A stretch of DNA of 64,000 nucleotides from an uncultured Lentisphaeria bacterium (GTDB lineage: Bacteria; Verrucomicrobiota; Lentisphaeria; Victivallales; UBA1829): NCBI GenBank assembly GCA_949287225.1, contig CASEFP010000017.1, positions 1 to 64,000 on the forward strand. The letters run 5' to 3'. Below, one piece after another: positions 9,158 to 17,825 of this stretch (the stretch's first letter is position 1; every line of letters starts with the position of its first letter). A program made the translations under genes and the position numbers. The notes under the pieces are model-generated. The model was not told where the DNA came from and searched no databases. It worked only from the letters and a program-made list of their open reading frames with translations.

Positions 9158-9845
9158 GGGGGAACGAAGAAAAAAATCAAAAAAAATGACGCGGAACGGC
9201 GGAATTCCGTATTTCCGGAAGAATGAATTTCTGATTCGAATACGGATTCTGCTAATAGAATTGATGAAGAAAATTTCATAATGCAATACCTGGTCCCCCA
9301 AAAAGACAATCATGTTCCTATCGCTCCTGGTGAAAACGACAGAGCCGTGTAAGTCGGCGCAAAGAAGAAATCCCCGATACAAGCACGTCCTCCGCACCGG
9401 GGTAGTTCATTTGCTTCTCGGAATTGCGCAGGCGGAATGCAAAAGCTCCCCCCAGAAACATCTGGAAAAACAAGAGTGGTTCGCGATGTTCGGAAACCAG
9501 ATCATTGCAGACAGTGTCTTGCTGATCAACAAAAGGTCAATCGGGCAACAGCAGGCATTGCTTCTGCACTCAGGAGTATGAACCACCTAAGGAACGCTAC
9601 GGGAATCTTCCCACGGCCCCAGATCTTTCTGCTTCGGCAGAAGGTCGCCATTCCCGGTTCGGTCATCCAGGCTATTTCTATATTCAAAAAGCCGCTCAGG
9701 ATCAGTTGCCCCTGTTACAGGTTTTCCGACAAGCCCCCTCCCCGGTCATTTTACAAATTCGGCTGCAGCACTCCACCTTTTCCCGAACAAATCAAGATGT
9801 CTGCAGAAGCTGCGGGCTCCAGAACTGCATTCATTTGTCCAACCG
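9158..9845. other. Intergenic stretch without a recognisable gene
   Basis: About 690 bp between the divergent LacI operon and the Gfo/Idh gene. Short overlapping frames exist, but none has a start site, family motif or codon pattern like the neighbours. The only feature seen is a 46-bp block at 9367-9412 that recurs imperfectly at 38441-38486, listed separately. Confidence 0.5.
9367..9412 (+). repeat. Dispersed 46-bp repeat, copy 1
   Basis: The block starting GAAATCCCCGATAC and ending AGTTCATTT matches 38441-38486 at 39 of 46 positions without gaps. Both copies sit in gene-poor spacers, and in one frame both read NPRY..VL.TG.VH. They could be the decayed end of a shared mobile element or coding remnant. 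Confidence 0.45.
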
Positions 9846-9874
9846 GTTGACATTTTTCGCAGATGGGAGTACAT
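9846..9874 (+). promoter_or_regulatory. Promoter of the Gfo/Idh gene
   Basis: TTGACA (9846-9851), a 17-bp spacer and TACATT (9869-9874). Transcription would start about 50 nt before the proposed start codon at 9932. Confidence 0.5.
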
Positions 9875-9931
9875 TACAAGGCATATAGCACATGTTTCAC
9901 TATGGAAATCCAAACAGGAGCGCCTTGCATC

Positions 9932-11464
9932 ATGACAGAAAAAGTGAAAAAGAGCACGGTAAAAACCACGGGGAATTCGACAGCCAAAGCTGCGGAAAAG
10001 ACAGTCAACATCGCTTTCATCGGCTACGGGATTCAAGGGCGCACGGTCCTGGTTCCGAATATCATCAAACAGAACAATGTTGTCGTCAAAGCCGTCTGCG
10101 ACTGCGACAGGGTCCGCCGGGAGGCAGGAGCCAAATACGTCAACGACTATTACAGAAAGAACAAGAAAAGCCAACTTGCCAAGTGCAAAGCTGTTGCTGA
10201 TTTCCGTGACATCATCAAGGACAAAAACATCAACGCGGTTTGCATCGCGACGCCGGATCACTGGCATGCCTACATTTCCTGCGCCGCAATGAAGGCCGGC
10301 AAGGATGTCTACTGCGAAAAACCGCTGACCTATTCGGTGGAGGAGGCGCTTCTGGTCATGCAGGCGCAGAAGAAATTCAAACGCGTTTTCCAGACCGGAG
10401 CCATGCAGCGTTCCTGGCGGGAGTTCCGCACAGCCTGCATGATCGTCCGCAACGGGTTCATCGGCAAGATCAGATATGTCGACTGCAACTACGGCAACGC
10501 ATCCGCGCAGAACAATACGGACATCGCGGATTTCCCTGCCAATCTGGGCGGACCTTCGCATCCGCACCGCTTTTTCTGCCAGTGGGACGGTCCGGCAAAG
10601 AAATTCCAGGATATTGCAACGGAGTCTGCCCCCAACAAAGACGTGGACTGGGATATGTGGCTCGGCCCCGCGCCCTGGTCCCCCTACTCGGATCAGTGCG
10701 CGCCGCGGAAAGTGGCACCATTCTATCCGATGTTCTGGCGCTTTGACGACAATTACGGCACCGGCTACAACGGCGACTGGGGCGCCCATCATCTCGACAT
10801 CGCGCAATGGGGCCTTGACCTTGACAAATCCGGTCCTGTGAAGGTGATCCGTTCCGAAGAACCGTATTCGACAAATCCTCTTCACGGCGGCCGCCGTCAG
10901 TTTGGAATGAAATTCGTCCTGGCCGACGGCTGTATCATTCAGCATAATCCCTTCAGCGTCTGGGGAACGATATTTTACGGCACAAAGGGAATTGTCGCCG
11001 TCAACCGCGGACGAATTGCCGTGTGGCTGGGAAAAGGGGTCAAGCCGACTCCGGAAATCCGGAAAGCCATAGAAGACACCTCGTTCAGCAAAATGAAGAA
11101 GATTGCAGCTTCCGTGGGCGAAGACTACGGTTTCGATCCCTCCCAGAAGAAGGACAACCGCCTTGCAAACTGCCTGGATACGCTTGACAGCTATTTCAAG
11201 CTTGCCGATGCCAAGGTCCAGCTTTACAAGAGTCCGCTGCAGGAACAGAACTTCATCGAGTGCTGCATCACGCGCAAACCCACGATCTCACCGGCGGAGA
11301 CCGGTGCCCGTGCCGCGATACTCTGTCTGCTCTGCAATCTGAGTTATGTCTATGATGCCGGATTCGATTGGGATCCGGTTAAGTGCACGTTCGCCAACGG
11401 CACCGGTGATCCGACCTGGCTGAAACGCCCAGTCAACCGCAACGGCTGGGACATCAAACTCTGA
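9932..11464 (+). CDS. Gfo/Idh/MocA-family oxidoreductase
   Basis: 510 residues. A Rossmann NAD(P)-binding start (VNIAFIGYGIQGR, about residue 25), CIATPDHWHAYIS and the family's Lys motif KDVYCEKPLTYSVEEA (near 120) are followed by a substrate domain containing GDWGAHHLDIAQW, the subgroup pattern with a conserved His pair. These enzymes oxidise or reduce sugars and cyclitols with NAD(P); some subgroup members act as glycoside hydrolases through an oxidation-elimination route. ATG at 9932 has AGGAG 11 nt upstream; 9902 is an alternative. No twin-arginine leader is visible, so it should be cytoplasmic. It is a single-gene transcript with its own promoter and a strong terminator. Confidence 0.9.
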   Translation: MTEKVKKSTVKTTGNSTAKAAEKTVNIAFIGYGIQGRTVLVPNIIKQNNVVVKAVCDCDRVRREAGAKYVNDYYRKNKKSQLAKCKAVADFRDIIKDKNINAVCIATPDHWHAYISCAAMKAGKDVYCEKPLTYSVEEALLVMQAQKKFKRVFQTGAMQRSWREFRTACMIVRNGFIGKIRYVDCNYGNASAQNNTDIADFPANLGGPSHPHRFFCQWDGPAKKFQDIATESAPNKDVDWDMWLGPAPWSPYSDQCAPRKVAPFYPMFWRFDDNYGTGYNGDWGAHHLDIAQWGLDLDKSGPVKVIRSEEPYSTNPLHGGRRQFGMKFVLADGCIIQHNPFSVWGTIFYGTKGIVAVNRGRIAVWLGKGVKPTPEIRKAIEDTSFSKMKKIAASVGEDYGFDPSQKKDNRLANCLDTLDSYFKLADAKVQLYKSPLQEQNFIECCITRKPTISPAETGARAAILCLLCNLSYVYDAGFDWDPVKCTFANGTGDPTWLKRPVNRNGWDIKL

Positions 11465-11493
11465 CCGAAGCCGGAACGAAATCCGTCCGGAAA

Positions 11494-11530
11494 GCACCTT
11501 ATGAAGAAATGCTTCATAAGGTGCATTTTT
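11494..11530 (+). terminator. Rho-independent terminator after the Gfo/Idh gene
   Basis: A perfect 13-bp stem (11494-11506 with 11512-11524, arm GCACCTTATGAAG), a 5-nt loop and a T run at 11526-11531. It lies 30 bp after the stop codon. Confidence 0.9.
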
Positions 11531-12296
11531 TCCTGTATATGCAGAGTTCAGAAACCTCAATGGCATGATCGGCAGCGCCCCAGATAATCAGGGGCGCTTT
11601 CATTTTTTCTGAAAGTCTGTTGTTGCCTGAGCCTTCTGCAAGCCGTTGAAAACGGATACTGGGAAAACAGGATCTCTTCGGTGATCGCTGACGCAGGTGC
11701 GGGAATTTTTCTGGACCCGTGCCCAGTCATCAAGGAGTCGGAGCGTTCGCCCTCCCCTGCCGTACAACCCGTCTCTTATGCCTTGAACATCGAATCTGTT
11801 TCCGGCAATGGCTCGAAGAGGTTCCCCTGGTTTGAGCTCCGCTCCTGCGGGAGAACTGGTTCCGCTGATCCCTCCGAACAGGAAAAATAATCTCCAATTT
11901 TTCCAAACTTCCCTGCCTGCATTTCCGTGATCCATCTGCACGGGAAGGGCCAGGCGGTTCCATAAATACTGCACTCCTTATGGGATCGAAGCGGATGAAC
12001 GCATACGGCTTCAGAGATGGATCGGACACATGAAATTCGGAGAAGATCCTCCCGCTCCTGCTCTTGCCCGGATCCCCTTACCGGGCATCCATCGCCTGCC
12101 GTCCGGAGTGATTATGAGGGCCGGACCTTCCATCTGCCGGAAGAGGCACGTCTGTTCGATTCCGATCATCCGGAAAAATATATTGGCTGATTCAGCAATG
12201 CGCCGGATGCGGACCGTTCCATTCTTGAAAGAGAAATGCGGATCGTGCAAGCCCGGCCGGATATCTATCTTTCATTTCCCGCTCCGGAGACATCCG
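11531..12296 (+). pseudogene. Gene-poor stretch with probable decayed coding remnant
   Basis: About 760 bp without an intact gene. From 12107 the plus strand reads DYEGRTFHLPEEARLFD and on to EKYIG, a TGA at 12188-12190, then in the same frame SNAPDADRSILEREMR. This has the look of real protein broken by a stop. An upstream piece in another frame (EADERIRLQRWIGH, near 11980) may belong to it. The family is not recognised. It runs tail to tail against the stop of the 175-residue secreted protein. Confidence 0.35.
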
Positions 12297-12824
12297 TTAC
12301 TGTGCTGCGCATACCATCTTGAGATCGGAAAGAAAGAGTTCCGAGCCATTGTCCGCGCCGAAGAGCACGGTGATTTTTCCCGTCGGTATCTTTTTGAAAT
12401 CTACGATGCGCAGTTCCACTTTTGCCTCATTCCATTCCTCCTTCAGCGGGAAACGCTGTTTCGGAAATCCGCCGCTCCATTTGCCTGACGCGCTGGTTGC
12501 CTCCACGGTAAACCAGCCGCGGCCTTTTCCTTTGACCTTTGCCGTAATCGTCACACGTTCGCCGGCCTTTGCGGGAATGCGGACGGCGGACTCCCAGCCG
12601 AATCCGTATTTCCCGGCAATGTCGCTGAAATGGAGGATGTTTGCACTGTTTTCACGGAGAATTTCAAATTTCGGCAGGGGCTGATAGTCCTTTGCCCGGA
12701 TGAAGTTCCACCCTTTCGGCACACCGTTTTTCTGTGTTTCAGCGAAATTTCCATACAGATTGATCTCTTTTGCGCCCAGAAGAAGTGCGCCGCAAAGCAT
12801 CAGTGCGGTCAGAAGTTGTTTCAT
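12297..12824 (-). CDS. Small secreted jelly-roll (carbohydrate-binding-like) protein
   Basis: 175 residues: a signal peptide (MKQLLTALMLCGALLLG, cleavage after GA) followed by one beta-sandwich domain like CBM4/9. It is clearly homologous to the N-terminal module of the GH16 protein at 46701: both show NGVP.GW, GK.GFG..SA, GKGR..F and a C-terminal ELFLSDL/ELALRDM pattern. No catalytic domain is attached. ATG at 12824 has AAGGAGGG upstream and lies 19 bp after the stop of the Gfo/Idh gene, so it is the last gene of the GntR unit that starts at 18836. Binding of a glycan at the cell surface is inferred. Confidence 0.7.
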   Translation of the reverse strand: MKQLLTALMLCGALLLGAKEINLYGNFAETQKNGVPKGWNFIRAKDYQPLPKFEILRENSANILHFSDIAGKYGFGWESAVRIPAKAGERVTITAKVKGKGRGWFTVEATSASGKWSGGFPKQRFPLKEEWNEAKVELRIVDFKKIPTGKITVLFGADNGSELFLSDLKMVCAAQ

Positions 12825-12843
12825 GACTGCCCTCCTTTCCTTT

Positions 12844-14211
12844 TCAGTTTTTCTGCTTGTTCGATCCATCCAGAAAATCCCATTCCGGGATCAGCTCGCT
12901 GAGCCGGACAGGACTGCCCGTTGCAATGGAGCGGTTCCCGGCGATACCCGTCATGATGGAACGCACCCCGTCAACATAGCCCGCGCAAAGATGCCGCGGG
13001 TCGTCATCCGCGCCGCGGAACAGATGCCGGAACAGCAGCGGATCGCATCCCTCATGTCCGCCTTTTGCCTTTTCATACGTGATGATCCGCGGCCGTCCCC
13101 ACTGCGGCTGGTAGATAAGTTCGGGAATCAGCGATTCCCCGCGCTGGCTGATTTCCGATTCTGCACCGGGAAGATTGAAAGCCGCGTTGTCGATCTGGTC
13201 CGCCAGAAGGAAGGCGCGGTCCACGGCATGGACTTCCAGACGTCCTCTGGTTCCGGTGAAGCAGATACGGTAGCCTTCATAGGGAGAAAACGCATTCAGG
13301 GAATAGGTCATCAGCGCGCCGGAGTGATAACGCACGAGAAGCGCCATGTTGTCCTCGATGGAAATTCCCTGGCTGAACACGCTAAGATCACGGAAATAGC
13401 CGTCCTCCTCCTCGGGTTTCCCGAAATAGAGTCCGTTCAACGCGGTATCTTCGGGCGTGACGTGCAGCGCCCAGGGATCCTTTGCCGCGATCTTGTTGTT
13501 TTTGCAGCGGTGGTAGAACTGTTTCACGCCGCGCGCCTCGGCGTTTTCCCTCCCGTAGAAGGCCAGATCCCCCTGGGCATAGACGGTGTCCGGATAGGAT
13601 TCCAGCCACCAGTTCACCAGATCGAAGTGATGGCTGGCCTTGTGAACCAGAAGACCGCCGGAATTCTTCTTGTCCCTGTGCCATCTCCGGAAATAATCCG
13701 CCCCGTGGCTGGTGTCGAGGAGCCATTCAAAGTGAACGGTTCTGACCGTCCCGAGGATGCCGGACTGCAGAAGCTCCTTCACACGGGTGTTCCGCGGGAT
13801 ATAGCGGTAATTGAATGCAACGCGCAGTTCTTTCCCGGAGGAGCGGACCGCATTGAGAATCATCCGGCATTTTTCCGTGTCGATTGTCATGGGTTTTTCC
13901 GTAATGACGTCGAATCCGAGTTCCATTGCCCGGCAGATGTACTGGTGATGCGTCCGGTCCATGCTGACGACAAGGACGCAGTCAGGGCGGTGCGTCAGAA
14001 GCATCCGGTCGAATTCCGACGCATCGTAGGCGGGAAGCGCCTGCGCGTGATAGCGACAGACGATTTCGGAATTGTGATACTCCATTCTCGCATGGTTGGT
14101 GTCGCACAGCGCCAGCAGTTCGGCGGCGTCGGCATTTTCCGCGTATATCGCGTGAATAAATGACTGCGCGCGGCTGCCGCAGCCGACAATACAATAGGTT
14201 TTCCGTTTCAT
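12844..14211 (-). CDS. Gfo/Idh/MocA-family oxidoreductase
   Basis: 455 residues. Rossmann start YCIVGCGSRAQSF at residues 5-17, VVSMDRTHHQYICRA, the family motif DVITEKPMTIDTEKCR (near 95), then GGLLVHKASHHFDLVNWW, the second-domain His motif. It is expected to be a cytoplasmic NAD(P)-dependent sugar or sugar-acid dehydrogenase. The ATG at 14211 overlaps the stop of the upstream secreted enzyme as ATGA, with AGGAAAA upstream, so the two are translationally coupled. Its place in an operon with a DUF4091/GH123-like enzyme suggests it oxidises the sugar that enzyme releases (inference). Confidence 0.88.
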   Translation of the reverse strand: MKRKTYCIVGCGSRAQSFIHAIYAENADAAELLALCDTNHARMEYHNSEIVCRYHAQALPAYDASEFDRMLLTHRPDCVLVVSMDRTHHQYICRAMELGFDVITEKPMTIDTEKCRMILNAVRSSGKELRVAFNYRYIPRNTRVKELLQSGILGTVRTVHFEWLLDTSHGADYFRRWHRDKKNSGGLLVHKASHHFDLVNWWLESYPDTVYAQGDLAFYGRENAEARGVKQFYHRCKNNKIAAKDPWALHVTPEDTALNGLYFGKPEEEDGYFRDLSVFSQGISIEDNMALLVRYHSGALMTYSLNAFSPYEGYRICFTGTRGRLEVHAVDRAFLLADQIDNAAFNLPGAESEISQRGESLIPELIYQPQWGRPRIITYEKAKGGHEGCDPLLFRHLFRGADDDPRHLCAGYVDGVRSIMTGIAGNRSIATGSPVRLSELIPEWDFLDGSNKQKN

Positions 14212-16868
14212 TTTTCCTGTTTTCCTTTGCAAAAAACATCAATCACATCAACCGTTCCGGATTTCCGGAAGACGGACCTGCCGTTCTTTAAAATTTCGAT
14301 GCCGAGTGTATGCCTGCCCGGATTGCATTTCCCGAGACCCAGTCCCCCGGAAATGTATTGCGCGGGAGCCAGGCTGACGCGATCCAGAGTCCTGCCCTGC
14401 GCATCGGAAAGCGCAAGAACGATTTCATCACACTGTTCCCGCGGCCCGGCAAGTTCAAAATCCACGGAGAGAAATTGGGTCCGTTTCTCAATTTTTCCGG
14501 CATACCGCAGATTCAGCGGAGCGGGCGTGCGGAAAGCCAGAAGCCGCAGATTCCGGAAGCGGAAATGCAGATCGGCCCTGTCCGAATACTGATTTTCGCT
14601 GATCCCGATCTGAATGCGGACGGCCTCCCGGAGCCGCGCATCCTCCAGCGGCAGGACAAAGGTATGCCATGTCGCCGGCTGCAGAGAAGTGATTTCCCCG
14701 ATAGTCCGGATCGCCCCTTTTGCCACCGCCTGAATCCACATCGGCCAGGATTCGTTTGCCTCTCCGTTGCGATTGGAATCCACCTTGAGTTCGAATGCCA
14801 GATACGGATAGGCATTGAGATCAGTCTTTTGCGGGAAGTCGAAGATCATGCGCGGCCAGCCGCAGAGATATTTCGGGGGAGTTCCCGGTGTGGAAAATCC
14901 ATCCGCGCTGTGATCCACCTGAATACGCAGATGCGTCTCATTGCCCTCCTGCACAAGGGAAGCTTCTCTTTCATGGGCGCGCCAGCGGGTCAGCGGAAAC
15001 ACGGCAAGCGACGATTCATCAAAAGTCCGCTCGGGATTGCGTTTTCCCCGGGTATCGGCCAGAACCGAAGGCACTTCTGCATTCCCGGCATCCTCCGGAT
15101 AAGCGATCAGACGGAGGATGAGATCGGCGAATTCTGCCCGGCGTGCGTCGTATTCCTCATGCGGGAAGACGCTTCCCGCGGAATAATCCGCCCGGACGGG
15201 GATGTCGTCCCATGTTTTCTGTATCAGGGCGCGTGCTCTGCGGATCAGTGCACGGCATCCCGGAATAGCGTTTTTCTCCCGCCTTGCAACGGCACACTGC
15301 AGGGTGTAAAGATAGTTCAGATCATAAATACCCTCTCGGAAACACGCCCAGTAGAGCCCCGGCGCAACCGTCCCGTCCGGCAGCTGGAGATTTCCGCCGC
15401 GGCCCTGAAAATGCCCGTTGCTGTTCGGGAGTCGCCAGACCCACGGCATCAGCTGGTGATATCCGCTTTTCCAGAATCCGAACCCGTAGACCATTCTGCC
15501 GTTCCGGCACATGATTTCCGGATCACTGATCTGGTATGCCACATTGTTGGGATAGGCCCAGTATTCCTTTTTGTCGCCGGAGACCGCCTTTTCATACGGA
15601 TAACGGAAACTGCCGTCCGAGTAGATATCCACTTCTGCGTCCATCTCCTCCCGGACAAAAGGCGGTGCGGAGGTGAATACCGTGCGGCCTCCGAGTTCCC
15701 GGAAAAGGGCATACAGGCGCTTCAGCCAGAAGCGGTTTTCCGTCGCGGGTTCGTCAACAGGGTTGAATACAAACGGAGGATACTGTTTCCGGGCGGCCTC
15801 CTTCATAAAGGCGGCGATTTTCTCCTTCATCTCCCGGAAATACGACTCGGGAAGTTCGGTGATGCCCGGATAGTGCGGGAGGACCTTCTTCCCCGTGTGC
15901 TTTGCAAAGAAATGGTATTCTCCGGACCCTGAAAGCATGAGCGGCTGCCGGAGATCAAAACCCGCCTCCCGGAGTTCTCCGAGCATCTTGTCTATATTCA
16001 TGATGAAAAGTTTGTCATTGTCACTGTCATAGCGCAGCAGCATGCCGGGCGGCCGCGTGAATCCGAAATCCAGAAGCTGGGAATATTCCCGGAGCTGAAG
16101 GCTGTGCAGAAGCTCTTCGTTGTCTTTGTTCCGTTTGTAAAATATCGAATGCTGATCCCGGATGTCATAATAATAGGCGGTGTAATGCTTGTTCGGATCT
16201 TTTTCCAGTCTGATCGGCAGGACCTCAATCTGAAACGGCAGAAGCGCAGCCTTGTCAAAAGTGTCATGAAACACCAGGATCTCTCCATGAACGGTTCCCG
16301 GCTTCTGTTCTTCCGGAATCCGGAAACTCAGGACAAAGCGCTGGGATTCTCCTTTCGGCGCATCGCAGAGTGTCATCGGAATCATGTATTCAGGCATTCT
16401 CCGATACTGTTTTCCAGCATGGGAGTTGTATTTCGGATAGAGCTTCTTCCAGCAGCCGATCCGGGTGATTTCAGGTTGCACGGGAGAGTTCACCCGGACT
16501 TTCAGCTTTTTCAGATCGGCAAGCGGATAGACCGCGAAATTCAGCAATACGAACTGCCCGGGAGCCCCCCATGCGGAAAGCTTTCCGCACCGTTCAAAGG
16601 GTTTCGGACGGGTTTCCGCCCAGACCGGATTCGTCAGTGCGCGGGTAAAGAGGATCATCTGCGCCTCGCGCTCCGTTTTGAGCGGCTCCGGTTCCGGCGA
16701 ATTTTCCCGGTAAGGATTTTCGTGAAATCCGGGAGGCACCTTTTCCGGCTGTTCAAAGGGATAAATTTCCGGAACGGTGTCAACGGGTTTCGGACACCAG
16801 CGCGGCGCTGCGGAAAACAACGGAGCAGAGAGCACTCCCAGTAAAACGATGATACAGTATCTTGCCAT
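14208..16868 (-). CDS. Secreted DUF4091/GH123-like glycosidase
   Basis: 886 residues with a signal peptide (YCIIVLLGVLSAPLFSAA). Two N-terminal beta domains lead into a TIM-barrel catalytic region carrying FNPVDEPATENRF (about residue 370), a DEP motif like that of DUF4091/GH123 enzymes. The family's GLYWACFREGIYDLNYLY block (about residue 520) follows, then a C-terminal beta-sandwich (about 620-885). GH123 members act on beta-N-acetylgalactosaminides, but family membership alone does not fix the substrate here. It lies between a pseudopilin (27 bp upstream) and a Gfo/Idh oxidoreductase (ATGA overlap). A truncated relative of its C-terminal part is found at 26190-26711. Confidence 0.75.
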   Translation of the reverse strand: MARYCIIVLLGVLSAPLFSAAPRWCPKPVDTVPEIYPFEQPEKVPPGFHENPYRENSPEPEPLKTEREAQMILFTRALTNPVWAETRPKPFERCGKLSAWGAPGQFVLLNFAVYPLADLKKLKVRVNSPVQPEITRIGCWKKLYPKYNSHAGKQYRRMPEYMIPMTLCDAPKGESQRFVLSFRIPEEQKPGTVHGEILVFHDTFDKAALLPFQIEVLPIRLEKDPNKHYTAYYYDIRDQHSIFYKRNKDNEELLHSLQLREYSQLLDFGFTRPPGMLLRYDSDNDKLFIMNIDKMLGELREAGFDLRQPLMLSGSGEYHFFAKHTGKKVLPHYPGITELPESYFREMKEKIAAFMKEAARKQYPPFVFNPVDEPATENRFWLKRLYALFRELGGRTVFTSAPPFVREEMDAEVDIYSDGSFRYPYEKAVSGDKKEYWAYPNNVAYQISDPEIMCRNGRMVYGFGFWKSGYHQLMPWVWRLPNSNGHFQGRGGNLQLPDGTVAPGLYWACFREGIYDLNYLYTLQCAVARREKNAIPGCRALIRRARALIQKTWDDIPVRADYSAGSVFPHEEYDARRAEFADLILRLIAYPEDAGNAEVPSVLADTRGKRNPERTFDESSLAVFPLTRWRAHEREASLVQEGNETHLRIQVDHSADGFSTPGTPPKYLCGWPRMIFDFPQKTDLNAYPYLAFELKVDSNRNGEANESWPMWIQAVAKGAIRTIGEITSLQPATWHTFVLPLEDARLREAVRIQIGISENQYSDRADLHFRFRNLRLLAFRTPAPLNLRYAGKIEKRTQFLSVDFELAGPREQCDEIVLALSDAQGRTLDRVSLAPAQYISGGLGLGKCNPGRHTLGIEILKNGRSVFRKSGTVDVIDVFCKGKQEK

Positions 16869-16894
16869 GCGGACTCCTTTATCTTAACTGGTGT

Positions 16895-17623
16895 TCAATA
16901 AAAATTCAGATCCAGATTTCCCGTCACAGACCAGAAGATGCAGAGCCAGGCGTCCGGATGATACCCCGGATAACCGCTTGTAACATGGGGAAACTGACTG
17001 CGGCGCAGGACGACGGCATGACTGTCGGCAAACGCGGTCACGATCCCGGAACCGTGGCGATAGGCGTACTGTTCCCCCGCGGAAGCCGACGGAATGAATT
17101 TATAGGAAAGACGCCCGCTTATGGTTGTTGGCGGAGCTTCGGCAAACAGCATGGTCCGTGTCGGGCGTTTGACCTGGCTGCTCTTGTAGGCGTAAACGCT
17201 TTTCCCGTCATAATCCCACGGACGGAAGAAATATTGATTGTAGCCGATCGACATGGTTCCGGTTCTGCTTTCGGAAGGGCATGCCAGCGGCGAACGGGTT
17301 CCATCCGGACGGATCTGCCCGATATACGGCACATCAATTTCCATTTTCAGATAATCCGAAATCAGCCGGTCGGTCCGTCCGCAGCTCAGAAGACGCATTT
17401 TATTCGGCGCGCTATCGGTTTCGCACGGATAGAAGTCCGCCCAGTCGCCGAGATAAAAGAGAACCGCCTTTCCGACCTGCTGAAAATGATTCAGGCAGGA
17501 AACGGATTTGGCTTTTTCACGCGCCGCGTTCAACGCCGGCAGAAGCATGGCCGCCAGAACGGCAATGATTGCAATCATAATTAAAAGTTCAATCAATGTA
17601 AAACGCTTCACATTTTTACTCAT
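16895..17623 (-). CDS. Pseudopilin-like protein (degenerate H-X9-DG)
   Basis: 242 residues with a short leader (MSKNVKR), then [17 protein letters not shown] with Glu+5 and [17 protein letters not shown]. Position -1 is Arg rather than Gly. The C-terminal signature is [12 protein letters not shown], that is H-X9 followed by Asp-Ser instead of Asp-Gly. ATG at 17623 has GGGAGG upstream; an in-frame ATG at 17653 lies within a putative operator arm and is unlikely. It is the first gene after a consensus promoter framed by a perfect 24-bp inverted repeat, and is followed by the DUF4091/GH123-like gene. Confidence 0.85.
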   Translation of the reverse strand: MSKNVKRFTLIELLIMIAIIAVLAAMLLPALNAAREKAKSVSCLNHFQQVGKAVLFYLGDWADFYPCETDSAPNKMRLLSCGRTDRLISDYLKMEIDVPYIGQIRPDGTRSPLACPSESRTGTMSIGYNQYFFRPWDYDGKSVYAYKSSQVKRPTRTMLFAEAPPTTISGRLSYKFIPSASAGEQYAYRHGSGIVTAFADSHAVVLRRSQFPHVTSGYPGYHPDAWLCIFWSVTGNLDLNFY

Positions 17624-17644
17624 GCCTGTCCCTCCCGGATTCTG

Positions 17645-17789
17645 ATGCCGCATAATGAATCATTCATAACGCCTTTCTGAAAATATCCGATGTAAAATCC
17701 CGTTTTTATATTATATTCCAACAAATTGTCATTGTCAATATCCAAATATAATTTTTTCTCGACATTATGAATGATTCATTATGCGGCAT
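17645..17789. repeat. Perfect 24-bp inverted repeat flanking a promoter, candidate operator pair
   Basis: 17645-17668 and 17766-17789 are exact reverse complements over 24 bp, centre to centre 121 bp. Each arm contains the small palindrome AATGA-A-TCATT. One arm is upstream of the -35 box and the other downstream of the start site of the promoter between them. This fits two operators for the adjacent GntR regulator, possibly with DNA looping. Confidence 0.65.
17710..17738 (-). promoter_or_regulatory. Consensus promoter of the pseudopilin-DUF4091-Gfo operon
   Basis: On the minus strand TTGACA (17738-17733), a 17-bp spacer and TATAAT (17715-17710), an exact sigma-70 consensus. Such a strong promoter needs a repressor, consistent with the flanking inverted repeat. 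Confidence 0.75.
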
Positions 17790-17825
17790 GGTGCACCATT
17801 TCCTCCGGCTGTATTCGAAAAAAGT

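Noticed and set aside
12188-12190. In-frame TGA as a selenocysteine codon
   Set aside because: No SECIS-like hairpin is evident immediately downstream, the upstream part is frameshifted, and decay is a simpler explanation.
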